Shown here: one piece after another, positions 1 to 7,807 of the stretch
How positions within the stretch are numbered: position 1 is the stretch's first letter
Layout of the letters: each line of letters starts with the position of its first letter
Origin: a virus
Reading direction: 5' to 3' (one strand)
Length of the DNA stretch: 27,691 bases
Virus record (IMG/VR): IMGVR_UViG_3300028025_001434
Span: 1-27,691 of that record
Notes under the pieces: generated by a model
Told to the model about the DNA's origin: nothing
The model's input: the letters and a program-made list of their open reading frames with translations, nothing else
Databases searched by the model: none
Made by a program: the position numbers and the translations under genes

Positions 1-1
1 A

Positions 2-262
2 AGCCCATCCGGCGGCTTGAATGCCAAAGGCCGAGCCAGCCTCAAAGCCGCCGGCCAAGACATCAAGCCACCAGTCAAGGCTGGCGACAATCCGCGCAGG
101 GCTAGCTTTTTGGCACGCATGGCCGGCAATGATGGCCCTGAGTACAAAGACGGCAAGCCGACCAGGCTACTGCTGAGTTTGAAGGCATGGGGGGCAAGCT
201 CCAAGGCCGATGCCAAAAGCAAGGCGGCGGCAATCAGCGCCAGAAATAAGGCCAAGAAATGA
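2..262 (+). CDS. DUF6321-like small phage protein (5' end outside window)
   Basis: The frame is open from the first bases of the window, so the gene begins upstream; a TTG at 17 is not needed as a start. The visible 86 residues are basic and contain the signature SGGLNAKGRAS near the beginning, then an arginine-rich NPRRASFLARM segment, a KDGKPTR segment and a lysine/alanine-rich tail. From family knowledge this matches a short conserved protein (DUF6321-like) found beside head genes of many environmental phages; its function is not established. Its stop overlaps the start of the next gene by four bases (ATGA), indicating translational coupling. High lysine and arginine content would suit DNA or RNA contact, but that is inference. 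Confidence 0.7.
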   Translation, partial: SPSGGLNAKGRASLKAAGQDIKPPVKAGDNPRRASFLARMAGNDGPEYKDGKPTRLLLSLKAWGASSKADAKSKAAAISARNKAKK

Positions 263-960
263 TACCGATAGGGATATGCTCAAAAAACGAGAAGTGCTTA
301 CCCGTGCTTCTCAAGTCTATTGAGCTTTATGTGCCAGAGGATGTTGAGATTTTTATAACCAGTCCAAACACACAGTCTTTGCCAAAGCACAAGGTGCATC
401 ATTTTGTGCATACATATGAGACTGGCGGTGCTGCACACAACTTCATGGCTCACAAGATATTTGAGACGCACGACAGTTTTGTTTCTATTGATGATGATGC
501 AGTTCTAAACCCAAACACATACAGCGTATTGATTGAGGATGTCAACCAACTGAAGTCAATGGATTTGAAAATTGGCATTGTGGCTGGAAGGACAAATTAC
601 GCAAAGGGTTTTCAGAACATTCGCAAGGGAAGCGGCAAGCTGTATGCACTTGGATATGAGAGTGAAAGCCAGATTATTGAGACAGATTATTTGGCTGGCA
701 TTGTCGCTTGGGTTCAAAAATCAACTTGGATTGACTTTGCCCCAATAGACTGGTTTTCAGACGATTTGCAGTGCAATGAATTTATAAAAAACGATTGCAG
801 ACTATTTATATCCCGTGCATATTTTCATCATGTTGGGTCGCAAACATTTGGGACTGACTTTACCAAGTGCGCAGAAAATTCAGAAAGCTGGTTGCGCGAA
901 AACAGACCGGATATGCATAAAAAATATTTCGGGGTAAAAAGTGATCTTAGACAGGTTTGA
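259..960 (+). CDS. glycosyltransferase-like protein (GT-A fold), AT-rich
   Basis: This 233-residue protein looks like a family 2-type glycosyltransferase. It opens with a short beta strand (IPIGICSKNE) typical of the nucleotide-sugar domain, continues with a strand rich in acidic residues, and has an acidic triad SIDDDA at residues 76-81 in the place of the metal-binding DXD motif. A later DYLAGIVAWVQ segment resembles the acceptor-side region. Such enzymes transfer sugar from a nucleotide sugar; the acceptor here is unknown, with modified DNA, host envelope sugars or virion protein all possible. Base composition is clearly lower in GC than neighbours (three sampled 60-base lines give about 42, 37 and 33 percent, against 57 percent early in the portal gene), suggesting separate acquisition. 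It is coupled by ATGA to the gene before it. The assignment rests on motif and fold impression only. Confidence 0.6.
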   Translation: MIPIGICSKNEKCLPVLLKSIELYVPEDVEIFITSPNTQSLPKHKVHHFVHTYETGGAAHNFMAHKIFETHDSFVSIDDDAVLNPNTYSVLIEDVNQLKSMDLKIGIVAGRTNYAKGFQNIRKGSGKLYALGYESESQIIETDYLAGIVAWVQKSTWIDFAPIDWFSDDLQCNEFIKNDCRLFISRAYFHHVGSQTFGTDFTKCAENSESWLRENRPDMHKKYFGVKSDLRQV

Positions 961-1068
961 GTTGACAAGACTGGAAATGCGTCTCTAAAAGTTGGGAGAG
1001 GCACTAGAATTGCCACAAGACAAAATTATCCGCGCCCAGAGGGCTGTGGTTCTAACAAAGGTCAAGCC
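961..1068 (+). other. gap before portal with a short leftover reading frame
   Basis: The 108 bases between the glycosyltransferase-like gene and the portal hold no full gene. A short frame open from 989 ends at 1072 with its stop overlapping the portal ATG (ATGA). It would encode a peptide of about 27 residues ending in AVVLTKVKP, with possible TTG starts at 992 and 1010. It may be the 3' remnant of a gene that once preceded the portal, or chance. No promoter or terminator is evident. Confidence 0.3.
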
Positions 1069-3285
1069 ATGATTGAAAAAATCACTGAAAATCTATCCAC
1101 CGACATTGCCGCTACCGAGCCAATGGACGATGCGGAACTGCAAGCGATCATCACGCAAGACCTGACGGATGCGATCAGCTATGTGGACAGCGACCTGTCG
1201 CCAACCCGTGCGCGGGGGACTGAGTACTACCGAGGCGACCTGTTCGGCAACGAGGTCGAGGGCAACAGCAAGGTGGTGGCGATGGAGGTGCGCGACACTG
1301 TCAGCGCCATGCTGCCCAGCCTGATGAAGGTGTTTTTCTCTTCTGAGAATGTAGTCGAGTTTGTACCTCGCGGCCCAGAGGATGTGAAGTCTGCGCAGCA
1401 GGCTACCGACTATGTCAATTACATTTTCCAAAACGACAACAGCGGTTTCTTGACTACCTACGCCATTTTCAAGGATGCGCTGGTCAGGAAGTGCGGCATT
1501 GCCAAGTTTTACTGGACTGATGACGAGAAAGTCCAAATTGACGATTACACCGGCTTGGACGAGCAGACCTTGCAAATGGTGATGCAGGAGCCTGACGCGC
1601 AAGTCAAGATTGTGGTGTCCTACCCAGACCCAGACATTGACGAGATGCAGATGACCACCATCGACCCGATGACGGGTCAGCCGGTGACTATGCCGGCGCC
1701 AATGCTGCACGATGTGCAGGTCAAGCGCGTCACCAAGGATGGCCGCATCACTGTGATGGCCGTGCCGCCCGAGGAGCTATTACTTGACAGACGCGCTCGG
1801 TCTTTTGATGATGCCACCATCATTGCCCACCGGCAGATGGCCACAGTGGCCGACCTGCTGGCGATGGGCTACGACCAGGACGAGATTGACGAAAATATCT
1901 CTAGCAGCGACTTGGACAGCAATGATGAGTATCTGGCGCGACAGCCTCTATCCACCACATTTGGCGAGAATGCAGCCAACCCGATGATGCAGCGGGTTTT
2001 GTACATCGAGGCATATTCCCGAGTTGACTATGACGGCGATGGCCTGCCAGAACTGCGCAAGATCTGCTGCATGGGCAGTGGCTACAAGGTGGTGCGCAAC
2101 CTGCCGGCCAGCTACATCCCGTTTGCTGACTTTCCCTGCGACCCAGAGCCGCACACCAGCCCACTGGAAGCGATGTCAATTTTTGACATCACGCATGACT
2201 TGCAAGAGATCAAGTCTGAGATCCTCCGCAATACGCTGGACAGCTTGGCTCAGTCCATCCATCCGCGCACGGCGATTGTCGAAGGTCAGGTCAACATTGA
2301 CGATGTGCTGAACAACGAAACCGGCGCGATTATCCGTATGCGTGCGCCTGGGATGGTGCAGGCCATGTCCACACCATTTGTGGGTCAGGCCGCATTCCCG
2401 ATGCTGGAGTACATGGATCAGATCCGCGAAGACCGCACCGGCATGAGCAAAGCGTCAATGGGTCTGAACGCTGACGCATTGCAGTCAAGCACCAAGGCTG
2501 CGGTGGCCGCCACAGTGTCGGCTAGCCAGAGCCGCATCGAACTGACAGCTAGAATTTTGGCCGAGGGCATGAAAAAGCTCTTTAAGGGCATTTTGTTCTT
2601 GGTGGTCACGCACCAGGACAAGGCTCGGATCGTGCGTATGCGCAACGAGTTTGTGACCATTGACCCAAGCCATTGGGAAACCAGCATGGACGCTAGCATC
2701 AACATTGGTCTGGGCAACGGCGACACCAACGAGCGACTGCAAGGCTTGATGATGATCATGGCCAAGCAAGAGCAGATCTTGCAGCAGCTTGGCACTCAAA
2801 ACCCATTGGTCACGCCACAGCAGTTTTCCAATACCCTGCGCAAGATCGTGGAGTTGTCTGGGTTCAAGGATGCGTCCAGCTACTTTCAGGACATCCCTGC
2901 CGACTATGTACCTCCAGCGCCACCAGCGCCGAAAGCCACGCCAGAGGAGTTGCTGGCGCAGGTGCAGGCCGAGTCCATCAAAGCCGACATCCAAAAGAAG
3001 GCGGCAGAGTTGGAACTCAAGCGGCAGCAAATGGTCATGGATGACGATCTGAAGCGCGACCAGATGGCTCAAGATTTGTACCTCAAAAAGTATGAAATTG
3101 AGTTAAAGTACAACTCACAGATCAGTACGGCTGAGATCGATGCGGCTCAGAATATTGATCGTGAAGCAATTCGTCAGCAGGCAGCGCTGGCTCAGCAGCA
3201 GGCGGCTCAGTTTATTGAGCAGCAGCAGCAGCCACCGATGCAGCCGATGATGCCCCCATCAACCTTTCAAGGAATGGCACAGTAA
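1069..3285 (+). CDS. portal protein (P22-like)
   Basis: At 738 residues this is close to the P22 portal (about 725). The portal forms the dodecameric ring at one capsid vertex through which DNA is packaged and ejected. The N-terminal region carries recognisable family sequence: SPTRARGTEYYRGD (about residues 43-56), then a VRDTVSAMLPSLMKVFF segment, and later a DPEPHTSPLEAMSIFD segment. The region from roughly 620 to 700 is a long charged helix likely to form a coiled coil or barrel, followed by a glutamine- and proline-rich tail. Its position directly before a scaffold-capsid pair supports the call. The start overlaps the stop of a short upstream frame; GGTC upstream of the ATG is a weak ribosome site. 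Confidence is high from length, motifs and context. Confidence 0.93.
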   Translation: MIEKITENLSTDIAATEPMDDAELQAIITQDLTDAISYVDSDLSPTRARGTEYYRGDLFGNEVEGNSKVVAMEVRDTVSAMLPSLMKVFFSSENVVEFVPRGPEDVKSAQQATDYVNYIFQNDNSGFLTTYAIFKDALVRKCGIAKFYWTDDEKVQIDDYTGLDEQTLQMVMQEPDAQVKIVVSYPDPDIDEMQMTTIDPMTGQPVTMPAPMLHDVQVKRVTKDGRITVMAVPPEELLLDRRARSFDDATIIAHRQMATVADLLAMGYDQDEIDENISSSDLDSNDEYLARQPLSTTFGENAANPMMQRVLYIEAYSRVDYDGDGLPELRKICCMGSGYKVVRNLPASYIPFADFPCDPEPHTSPLEAMSIFDITHDLQEIKSEILRNTLDSLAQSIHPRTAIVEGQVNIDDVLNNETGAIIRMRAPGMVQAMSTPFVGQAAFPMLEYMDQIREDRTGMSKASMGLNADALQSSTKAAVAATVSASQSRIELTARILAEGMKKLFKGILFLVVTHQDKARIVRMRNEFVTIDPSHWETSMDASINIGLGNGDTNERLQGLMMIMAKQEQILQQLGTQNPLVTPQQFSNTLRKIVELSGFKDASSYFQDIPADYVPPAPPAPKATPEELLAQVQAESIKADIQKKAAELELKRQQMVMDDDLKRDQMAQDLYLKKYEIELKYNSQISTAEIDAAQNIDREAIRQQAALAQQQAAQFIEQQQQPPMQPMMPPSTFQGMAQ

Positions 3286-3549
3286 GTGACAAATGAAGAC
3301 CAGGTAAACAAGGGCCGAAAGGCCAAGCAGCTACTTGAGGACGAAACCCTCAACGCTGCTATTGGTAAATTGGAAAATGACCAACTTTGGATATTTCGAT
3401 CCTCGAAACCCGAAGAGTCTGTGAAGAGAGAGACAGCGTGGTGCATGTTGCAAGCCATTAGTGGCTTGCGGCAAGAGTTGACCAAAGTCATGGACAACGG
3501 AAAGATTGCACAGAACGCTATCACTAAATCACAGAAAAATCTAATTTAA
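3286..3549 (+). CDS. small conserved phage protein between portal and scaffold
   Basis: This gene encodes 87 residues. It starts at a GTG that follows the portal stop codon without a gap, with AAGGA about a dozen bases upstream. The protein is predicted helical and charged, with a central LENDQLWIFRSSKPEESVKR segment, one WCML tryptophan/cysteine patch and a C-terminal helix. I recognise the type as a small conserved protein between portal and scaffold in related podoviruses, but no function is known to me. Its position suggests a role in head assembly or portal incorporation; this is inference. Confidence 0.75.
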   Translation: MTNEDQVNKGRKAKQLLEDETLNAAIGKLENDQLWIFRSSKPEESVKRETAWCMLQAISGLRQELTKVMDNGKIAQNAITKSQKNLI

Positions 3550-3558
3550 GAAAATACT

Positions 3559-4536
3559 ATGGCAGAAATACAAGCAACGAATTTGGCCGATGCGGCCAGT
3601 GCTATCTCGGCAATGTTAGCCCCTGAAGAAGGACAAGCGCAAGTTGACGAGACGCAGCCAGCGGATGGGTCTGAAGACCTTGAAGCAGCGGCCTCTGAGG
3701 AGGATGAGTCTGGTGTGGAAGACGCGCCAGACGAAGAAACCTCAGAGGAACAGTCTGGAGAAGAGGAAGAGCAAGAGGAGCAAGAACAGCCACAGACTTT
3801 CACCGTCAAAGTTGACGGTAAGGAAGTCGCTGTGACGCTGGACGAACTCCAAAAAGGCTATTCAAGGACTCAGGACTACACCCGAAAAACGCAGCAGATT
3901 GCCGAGGTGCGAAAGCAAGTCGAGGCAGAGACGCAGGCGGTTCGGGCCGAGCGTGGACAGTACGCTCAATTGTTGGGAGCATTGCAAGCCCAGCTTCAGG
4001 CTTCAGAGCCGCAGGTCGATTTGGATCGTCTTTATAACGAAGACCCAATCGAGTGGGTGCGGCAAAAAGAGGTTTTGCGGGAGCGACAGGAAAAGGCATA
4101 CGCTATTCAGGCCGAACAGCAGCGTCTTATCCAGTTGAGTCAGCAAGAGCAGCAGCAGTCTATGCAGCAGCATCTGGAAAGCCAGAAAGATGCGCTGTTG
4201 GCGGCCCTGCCAGAGTGGAAAGATCCAAAGAAAGCAAAGCTCGAAAAAGCAATGCTGATTGAGTCTGCCAAGTCTGCCGGTTTTTCAGATGAAGACTTGA
4301 AGAGTGTTTACGATCACCGGCTGGTCTTACTGCTGCGGAAAGCGGCACTGTTTGACCAGATGGTAAGTAAGCGTCAAGGCATTAAGCCTGTGGTGAACAA
4401 TGGCCCACGACCAGCCAAGCCAGGAGCAGCGGGTCGGGTTTCGACAACAAGTGAGGCTACTCGCGCACAGCAGCGTCTTGCCAAAACGGGTCGTGTCGAT
4501 GATGCGGCCGATGCAATTTTAAAACTTTTAGGATAG
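3559..4536 (+). CDS. capsid scaffolding protein
   Basis: This 325-residue protein has the layout of a phage scaffold. An extremely acidic, low-complexity region (about residues 20-78, mostly E, D, S and A) is followed by a small folded segment with TFTVKVDGKEVAVTLDELQ, then a long glutamine-rich helical coiled coil (about 110-235) and a basic C-terminus. The VDGKEVAVTLDELQKGY segment is typical of scaffold proteins in this phage group, and the basic C-terminal helix is where scaffolds usually contact the coat protein. It lies immediately before the capsid gene, as expected. It should guide assembly of the prohead and leave before maturation. No protease domain is visible in it. Confidence 0.88.
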   Translation: MAEIQATNLADAASAISAMLAPEEGQAQVDETQPADGSEDLEAAASEEDESGVEDAPDEETSEEQSGEEEEQEEQEQPQTFTVKVDGKEVAVTLDELQKGYSRTQDYTRKTQQIAEVRKQVEAETQAVRAERGQYAQLLGALQAQLQASEPQVDLDRLYNEDPIEWVRQKEVLRERQEKAYAIQAEQQRLIQLSQQEQQQSMQQHLESQKDALLAALPEWKDPKKAKLEKAMLIESAKSAGFSDEDLKSVYDHRLVLLLRKAALFDQMVSKRQGIKPVVNNGPRPAKPGAAGRVSTTSEATRAQQRLAKTGRVDDAADAILKLLG

Positions 4537-4545
4537 GAAAAAATC

Positions 4546-5511
4546 ATGGCTATCGTTAGCAATACATTTCTCACTTACAGTGCCAAAGGCATTCGAGAAG
4601 ATCTTAGCAATGTGATCACCAACATTGCACCTGAAGAAACGCCTTTTATGTCCAACATTGGACGCGAAACTGTGACCAATACTCTGTTTGAATTTCAAAC
4701 AGATACATTGGCCGCAGCCGCTGCCAATGCACAGCTTGAGGGTGACGATGTGACATCGTTTGACTCCGTAGTGGCGACTGTTCGCGTGCAGAACTATGCA
4801 CAGATCAGCCGCAAGACTATTGTCTTGTCTGCCACTGAAGAAGTGGTGAACAAGGCTGGCCGCCGTAGCGAACTGGCTTACCAGATCGCAAAGCGTGGTT
4901 CTGAGTTGAAGCGTGACCAAGAATTCATCATGTTGTCAAACACTGGTGCAGATGCTGGTAACTCAACTACTGCGCGTAAGACGGGTTCTTTGACGGCCTT
5001 CTTGAAGACCAACATTGACTTTGACACCACCAATGGTGCAAACCCAACTTACACGACCCTGCCTTCCGCTGCCCGTACCGATGGTACTGTGCGCACCTTT
5101 ACTGAAACCATTCTCAAGAATGTGATTCAGAAAGTGTGGACTGCTGGCGGTACACCTAAGATCCTGATGGTTGGCCCTGTCAACAAGCAGCGCGTCTCTG
5201 GTTTCACCGGCATTGCCTCAAGCCGTTTCAATGTTGACGGCGGTGCAAAACCTGCCACATTGATCGGTGCAGTTGACATTTATGTCTCTGACTTTGGCAA
5301 TGTGTCTGTGATTGCAAACCGCTTCCAGCGTGAGCGTGATGCGTTTGTGCTTGATCCTGACTACGCCAAGATGGTTGTGCTGCGTCCTTACCAGCAGATC
5401 GAACTGGCCAAAACAGGCGATGCCGACAAGCGCATGCTGCTGGTCGAGTACGGCCTGAAGGTGTTGGCAGAGAATGCTCACGGCTTGGCCGCTGACTTGG
5501 TTACTTCTTAA
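4546..5511 (+). CDS. major capsid protein (SU10/HK97-like fold, DUF5309 family)
   Basis: This 321-residue protein is the main shell subunit. The N-terminal region contains KGIREDLSNVITNIAPEETP, a hallmark of the SU10-type major capsid family, followed by PFMSNIGRE and then an E-loop-like stretch with QLEGDDVTSFDSV. The C-terminal half contains LMVGPVNKQRVSGF, and DIYVSDFGNVSVIANRF, matching the conserved P-domain core of the family. The start is well supported by AGGAAAAAATC just before the ATG. The codon composition is regular and GC-balanced, as in highly expressed genes. An intrinsic terminator follows 16 bases after the stop, which would set capsid transcript level apart from downstream genes. 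Confidence 0.93.
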   Translation: MAIVSNTFLTYSAKGIREDLSNVITNIAPEETPFMSNIGRETVTNTLFEFQTDTLAAAAANAQLEGDDVTSFDSVVATVRVQNYAQISRKTIVLSATEEVVNKAGRRSELAYQIAKRGSELKRDQEFIMLSNTGADAGNSTTARKTGSLTAFLKTNIDFDTTNGANPTYTTLPSAARTDGTVRTFTETILKNVIQKVWTAGGTPKILMVGPVNKQRVSGFTGIASSRFNVDGGAKPATLIGAVDIYVSDFGNVSVIANRFQRERDAFVLDPDYAKMVVLRPYQQIELAKTGDADKRMLLVEYGLKVLAENAHGLAADLVTS

Positions 5512-5527
5512 CAGTAAGCAACGGGAA

Positions 5528-5553
5528 GGGCCAGAGAAATCTGGCCCTTTTTT
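5528..5553 (+). terminator. intrinsic terminator after the capsid gene
   Basis: A perfect 8-base-pair stem GGGCCAGA / TCTGGCCC encloses a GAAA tetraloop and is followed at once by six T residues. It is a textbook rho-independent terminator reading on the plus strand. The next gene starts only two bases after the T tract. Confidence 0.95.
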
Positions 5554-5555
5554 AA

Positions 5556-5873
5556 ATGATTCACAAAAGACTATTTAGCGAAAACAAAGATCAAGGCATC
5601 ACCCGCTACTGGCATGAGAATACCGATACCGGCGATGTGACGATCCAAACAGAACAAGATGTGACTGCTGTCATTGAGGCCAACAAGGCCATCTATAACG
5701 CTTTGGATGAGAAGGCGGCATGGAAAGGTGAATGGCACTTGGTGGCATCCATCCCCGAAGCTCTCTATTACAAGATGAAGGCCGAGGGCAAGATCGATGA
5801 TCAGGAGTACATGAAGCGCTGGCTCAACGATTCCGACAATCAATTTTTTAGAACACGACCTGGGAAAGTATGA
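5556..5873 (+). CDS. conserved phage protein, possibly virion-associated
   Basis: This gene encodes 105 residues. The ATG lies two bases after the T tract of the capsid terminator, so no conventional ribosome site exists unless the 3' arm of the hairpin is used. The protein begins with KRLFSENKDQGITRYWHEN and ends with WLNDSDNQFFRTRPGKV. Both ends are strongly family-like: I recognise this as a conserved protein of phage head-tail regions, with no assigned function. The N-terminal conservation argues that the start is correct despite the odd context. Its stop overlaps the next start by ATGA, placing it in a coupled operon with a glycosyltransferase and the adaptor. Confidence 0.75.
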   Translation: MIHKRLFSENKDQGITRYWHENTDTGDVTIQTEQDVTAVIEANKAIYNALDEKAAWKGEWHLVASIPEALYYKMKAEGKIDDQEYMKRWLNDSDNQFFRTRPGKV

Positions 5874-6514
5874 ACTACATTGCGGTCTGCACTCCAGCAC
5901 GGGACATGGTTCACACCATGTACAGCTACGACTTGGTGAACATGGTTGCGTATCACACGATCAACACCAATGACGCTGTGAGCCTCAAGATCTCTCAAGG
6001 CACTTTGATTGCCAACCAGAGGGCAGAGTTGTCACTGGATGCGATGGCCGAGGGCTGTACACACATCCTGTTTATTGACTCTGACATGCGGTTTCCACAA
6101 GACATGATCGAGCGTCTTCTCAAGCATGACCTTGACATTGTGGCGACCAACTGCGCACGGCGTAGAATGCCTACTGGCCCGACAGCGCAGCTTTACAAAG
6201 AGAACGGCGAGAGGGAGTTGGTCTGGACGATGCCAGAGTCCACCGGCCTGCAAGAGGTGGGTTCTGTGGGGATGGGTGTAATGCTCATCAAGGCCAATGT
6301 TTTTGCGGCACTGGCCGAGCCTTGGTTTGAAACGCCTTGGCGCATGGACAAACGGGGCTATATCGGTGAGGATGTCTTTTTCTGTCAGAAAGCAGCGGCT
6401 GCTGGCTTTAAAATATGGATTGATCACGATGTCTCCAAAGAGATTGGCCACATCGGGACTTTTGAATTCAAGCATGACCACACCTGGGTGATGAAAGAAA
6501 TAAAGGCAGTCTGA
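5870..6514 (+). CDS. glycosyltransferase family 2-like protein
   Basis: This 214-residue protein has the pattern of a GT-A glycosyltransferase: a first strand with CTPARDMV, then HILFIDSDMRFP (about residues 65-76), in which DSD at 70-72 is the likely metal- and nucleotide-sugar-binding DXD. A central VGMGVMLIKANVF segment and GEDVFFCQKAAAAGFKIWID follow; the GED motif resembles the catalytic-base region of family 2 enzymes. Related proteins occur among structural genes of many environmental phages; their acceptor is not known. It is coupled at both ends by 4-base and 1-base overlaps. It is unrelated in composition to the AT-rich glycosyltransferase-like gene near the left edge and is not its duplicate. 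Confidence 0.75.
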   Translation: MNYIAVCTPARDMVHTMYSYDLVNMVAYHTINTNDAVSLKISQGTLIANQRAELSLDAMAEGCTHILFIDSDMRFPQDMIERLLKHDLDIVATNCARRRMPTGPTAQLYKENGERELVWTMPESTGLQEVGSVGMGVMLIKANVFAALAEPWFETPWRMDKRGYIGEDVFFCQKAAAAGFKIWIDHDVSKEIGHIGTFEFKHDHTWVMKEIKAV

Positions 6515-7137
6515 TGGCTCTGACAACCTACACCGAATTGAAGGCATCCATTGCAGACTGGCTCAATCGGTCAGACCTGACGGCGGCTATCCCTGACTTC
6601 ATCTCTTTGGCCGAGGCGCAGATGGAGCGCACGCTGCGCACCAGGCAGATGATCGTCAGGGCGAATGCGTCATTCAATGCCGAGTACGGCGCAACGCCCA
6701 ATGACTTTTTGGAGGTCAAGTCCTTCAAATTGAGTGGCACTAATCCAGTTACCCCGCTGTCGTTTATGACGATAGATGCGCTGGATGCAGAGGCCACAAA
6801 ATTCACAGCCAGCGGCAGGCCAAGTTTCTTTGGCGTGGTTGGCCAACAGTTTAGACTTGTGCCAACGCCAGACTCTAACTATGCGACTGAGTTGACTTAC
6901 TACGCAAAAATAAGCAAGTTGTCGGCGTCAGTCGCAACCAACTTTATTTTGGAGTCCAGCCCAGACGCCTATTTGTACGGAAGTCTGCTGCAAGCTGCGC
7001 CATACCTTCAAGATGACAATAGAATTCAGGTGTGGGCAAGTTTGTATGAGCGTGCCTTGAATGACCTGCAAGTCGCTGATGACCGAGGTGCGACATCAGG
7101 CGGTGCATTGCTTACCCGTGCAAAGACTTTTGGATGA
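6514..7137 (+). CDS. head-tail adaptor protein
   Basis: This 207-residue, largely helical protein begins with TYTELKASIADWLNRSDLT and has a second helix FISLAEAQMERTLRTRQM, a pattern typical of phage adaptor proteins that dock under the portal (functional counterpart of P22 gp4). A central beta region containing PNDFLEVKSFKL and a C-terminal helix with DAYLYGSLLQAAPYL, then YERALNDLQVADDRG, complete the family signature. It would seal the portal and connect it to the tail hub. The start codon overlaps the preceding stop by one base (TGATG), and the end overlaps the next gene by ATGA. Confidence 0.85.
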   Translation: MALTTYTELKASIADWLNRSDLTAAIPDFISLAEAQMERTLRTRQMIVRANASFNAEYGATPNDFLEVKSFKLSGTNPVTPLSFMTIDALDAEATKFTASGRPSFFGVVGQQFRLVPTPDSNYATELTYYAKISKLSASVATNFILESSPDAYLYGSLLQAAPYLQDDNRIQVWASLYERALNDLQVADDRGATSGGALLTRAKTFG

Positions 7138-7325
7138 ATATGATTACCACCACCAAAGGCGAGATGGACGAGTCACTGCTTGAAAAGCGTGAGGGGTCAT
7201 TGGATAACGATACCGAGACAACAACTTGGGTCGAGTACTGGCTGGGCGAAGAGTTAGTCCATCGATCCGTCCACATGGCGCTCAAGCGCAGTGTTTTTGC
7301 TGATGGCATTACTGAACAAATTTAA
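7134..7325 (+). CDS. small conserved phage protein
   Basis: This gene encodes 63 residues and overlaps the adaptor stop by ATGA. A second in-frame ATG follows two codons later. The protein is acidic in the first half (GEMDESLLEKREGSLDND) and contains ETTTWVEYWLGEELVHRSVH, which I recognise as a conserved small protein of podoviruses with unknown function. Its position between the adaptor and virion proteins suggests an assembly or connector accessory role, as inference only. Confidence 0.7.
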   Translation: MNMITTTKGEMDESLLEKREGSLDNDTETTTWVEYWLGEELVHRSVHMALKRSVFADGITEQI

Positions 7326-7336
7326 GGAAATAGATC

Positions 7337-7792
7337 ATGGCTAACACTCAGGCAATGTGTACAAGTTTCAAAGGTGAACTGCTGGTCGGTCATCACAACT
7401 TTGGCACTGGCGTCATCCGTGCAGCAACGACTGCCGACACCTTCAAGGCTGCGCTGTACTTGGCCTCGGCCACTGTCAATGCGGCCACCACGGCCTATAG
7501 CTCGACCAACGAGGTGACAGGCACTGGCTACACTGCCGGCGGCGTCACAGTCACCTTTGGCACTGCGCCAAGCACCAGCGGCACGACAGCCTTTGTGACC
7601 CCGAGCGCCAGCATCACTTATTCCTCGGTCACTCTGGCCACGGCGTTTGATGCTGTCCTGATCTACAACAGCACGCAAAGCAATAAGGCAGTCAGCGTCC
7701 ACACCTTTGGCTCACAGACAGTGACCGCTGGGACATTCACGCTGACCATGCCTACCAACGATGCCAGCACCGGCCTGATTCGGCTGGCTTAA
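7337..7792 (+). CDS. probable virion structural protein (beta-rich)
   Basis: This 151-residue protein is threonine-, alanine- and glycine-rich with alternating beta-strand patterns throughout. It contains DTFKAALYLASATVNAATTA, a TNEVTGTGYTAGG motif, and a C-terminal AVSVHTFGSQTVTAGTFTL segment. These elements recur in a conserved family of phage proteins usually annotated as hypothetical or structural. A good ribosome site (AAGGAA, 8 bases before the ATG) supports the start. It probably decorates the head or tail exterior, but the role is not demonstrated by sequence. Confidence 0.7.
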   Translation: MANTQAMCTSFKGELLVGHHNFGTGVIRAATTADTFKAALYLASATVNAATTAYSSTNEVTGTGYTAGGVTVTFGTAPSTSGTTAFVTPSASITYSSVTLATAFDAVLIYNSTQSNKAVSVHTFGSQTVTAGTFTLTMPTNDASTGLIRLA

Positions 7793-7807
7793 CCAAGGGG
7801 CAGCGGC

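Noticed and set aside
1093-1710. A 205-codon minus frame opposite the portal
   Set aside because: His/Leu/Val-rich shadow of a clearly real portal gene.
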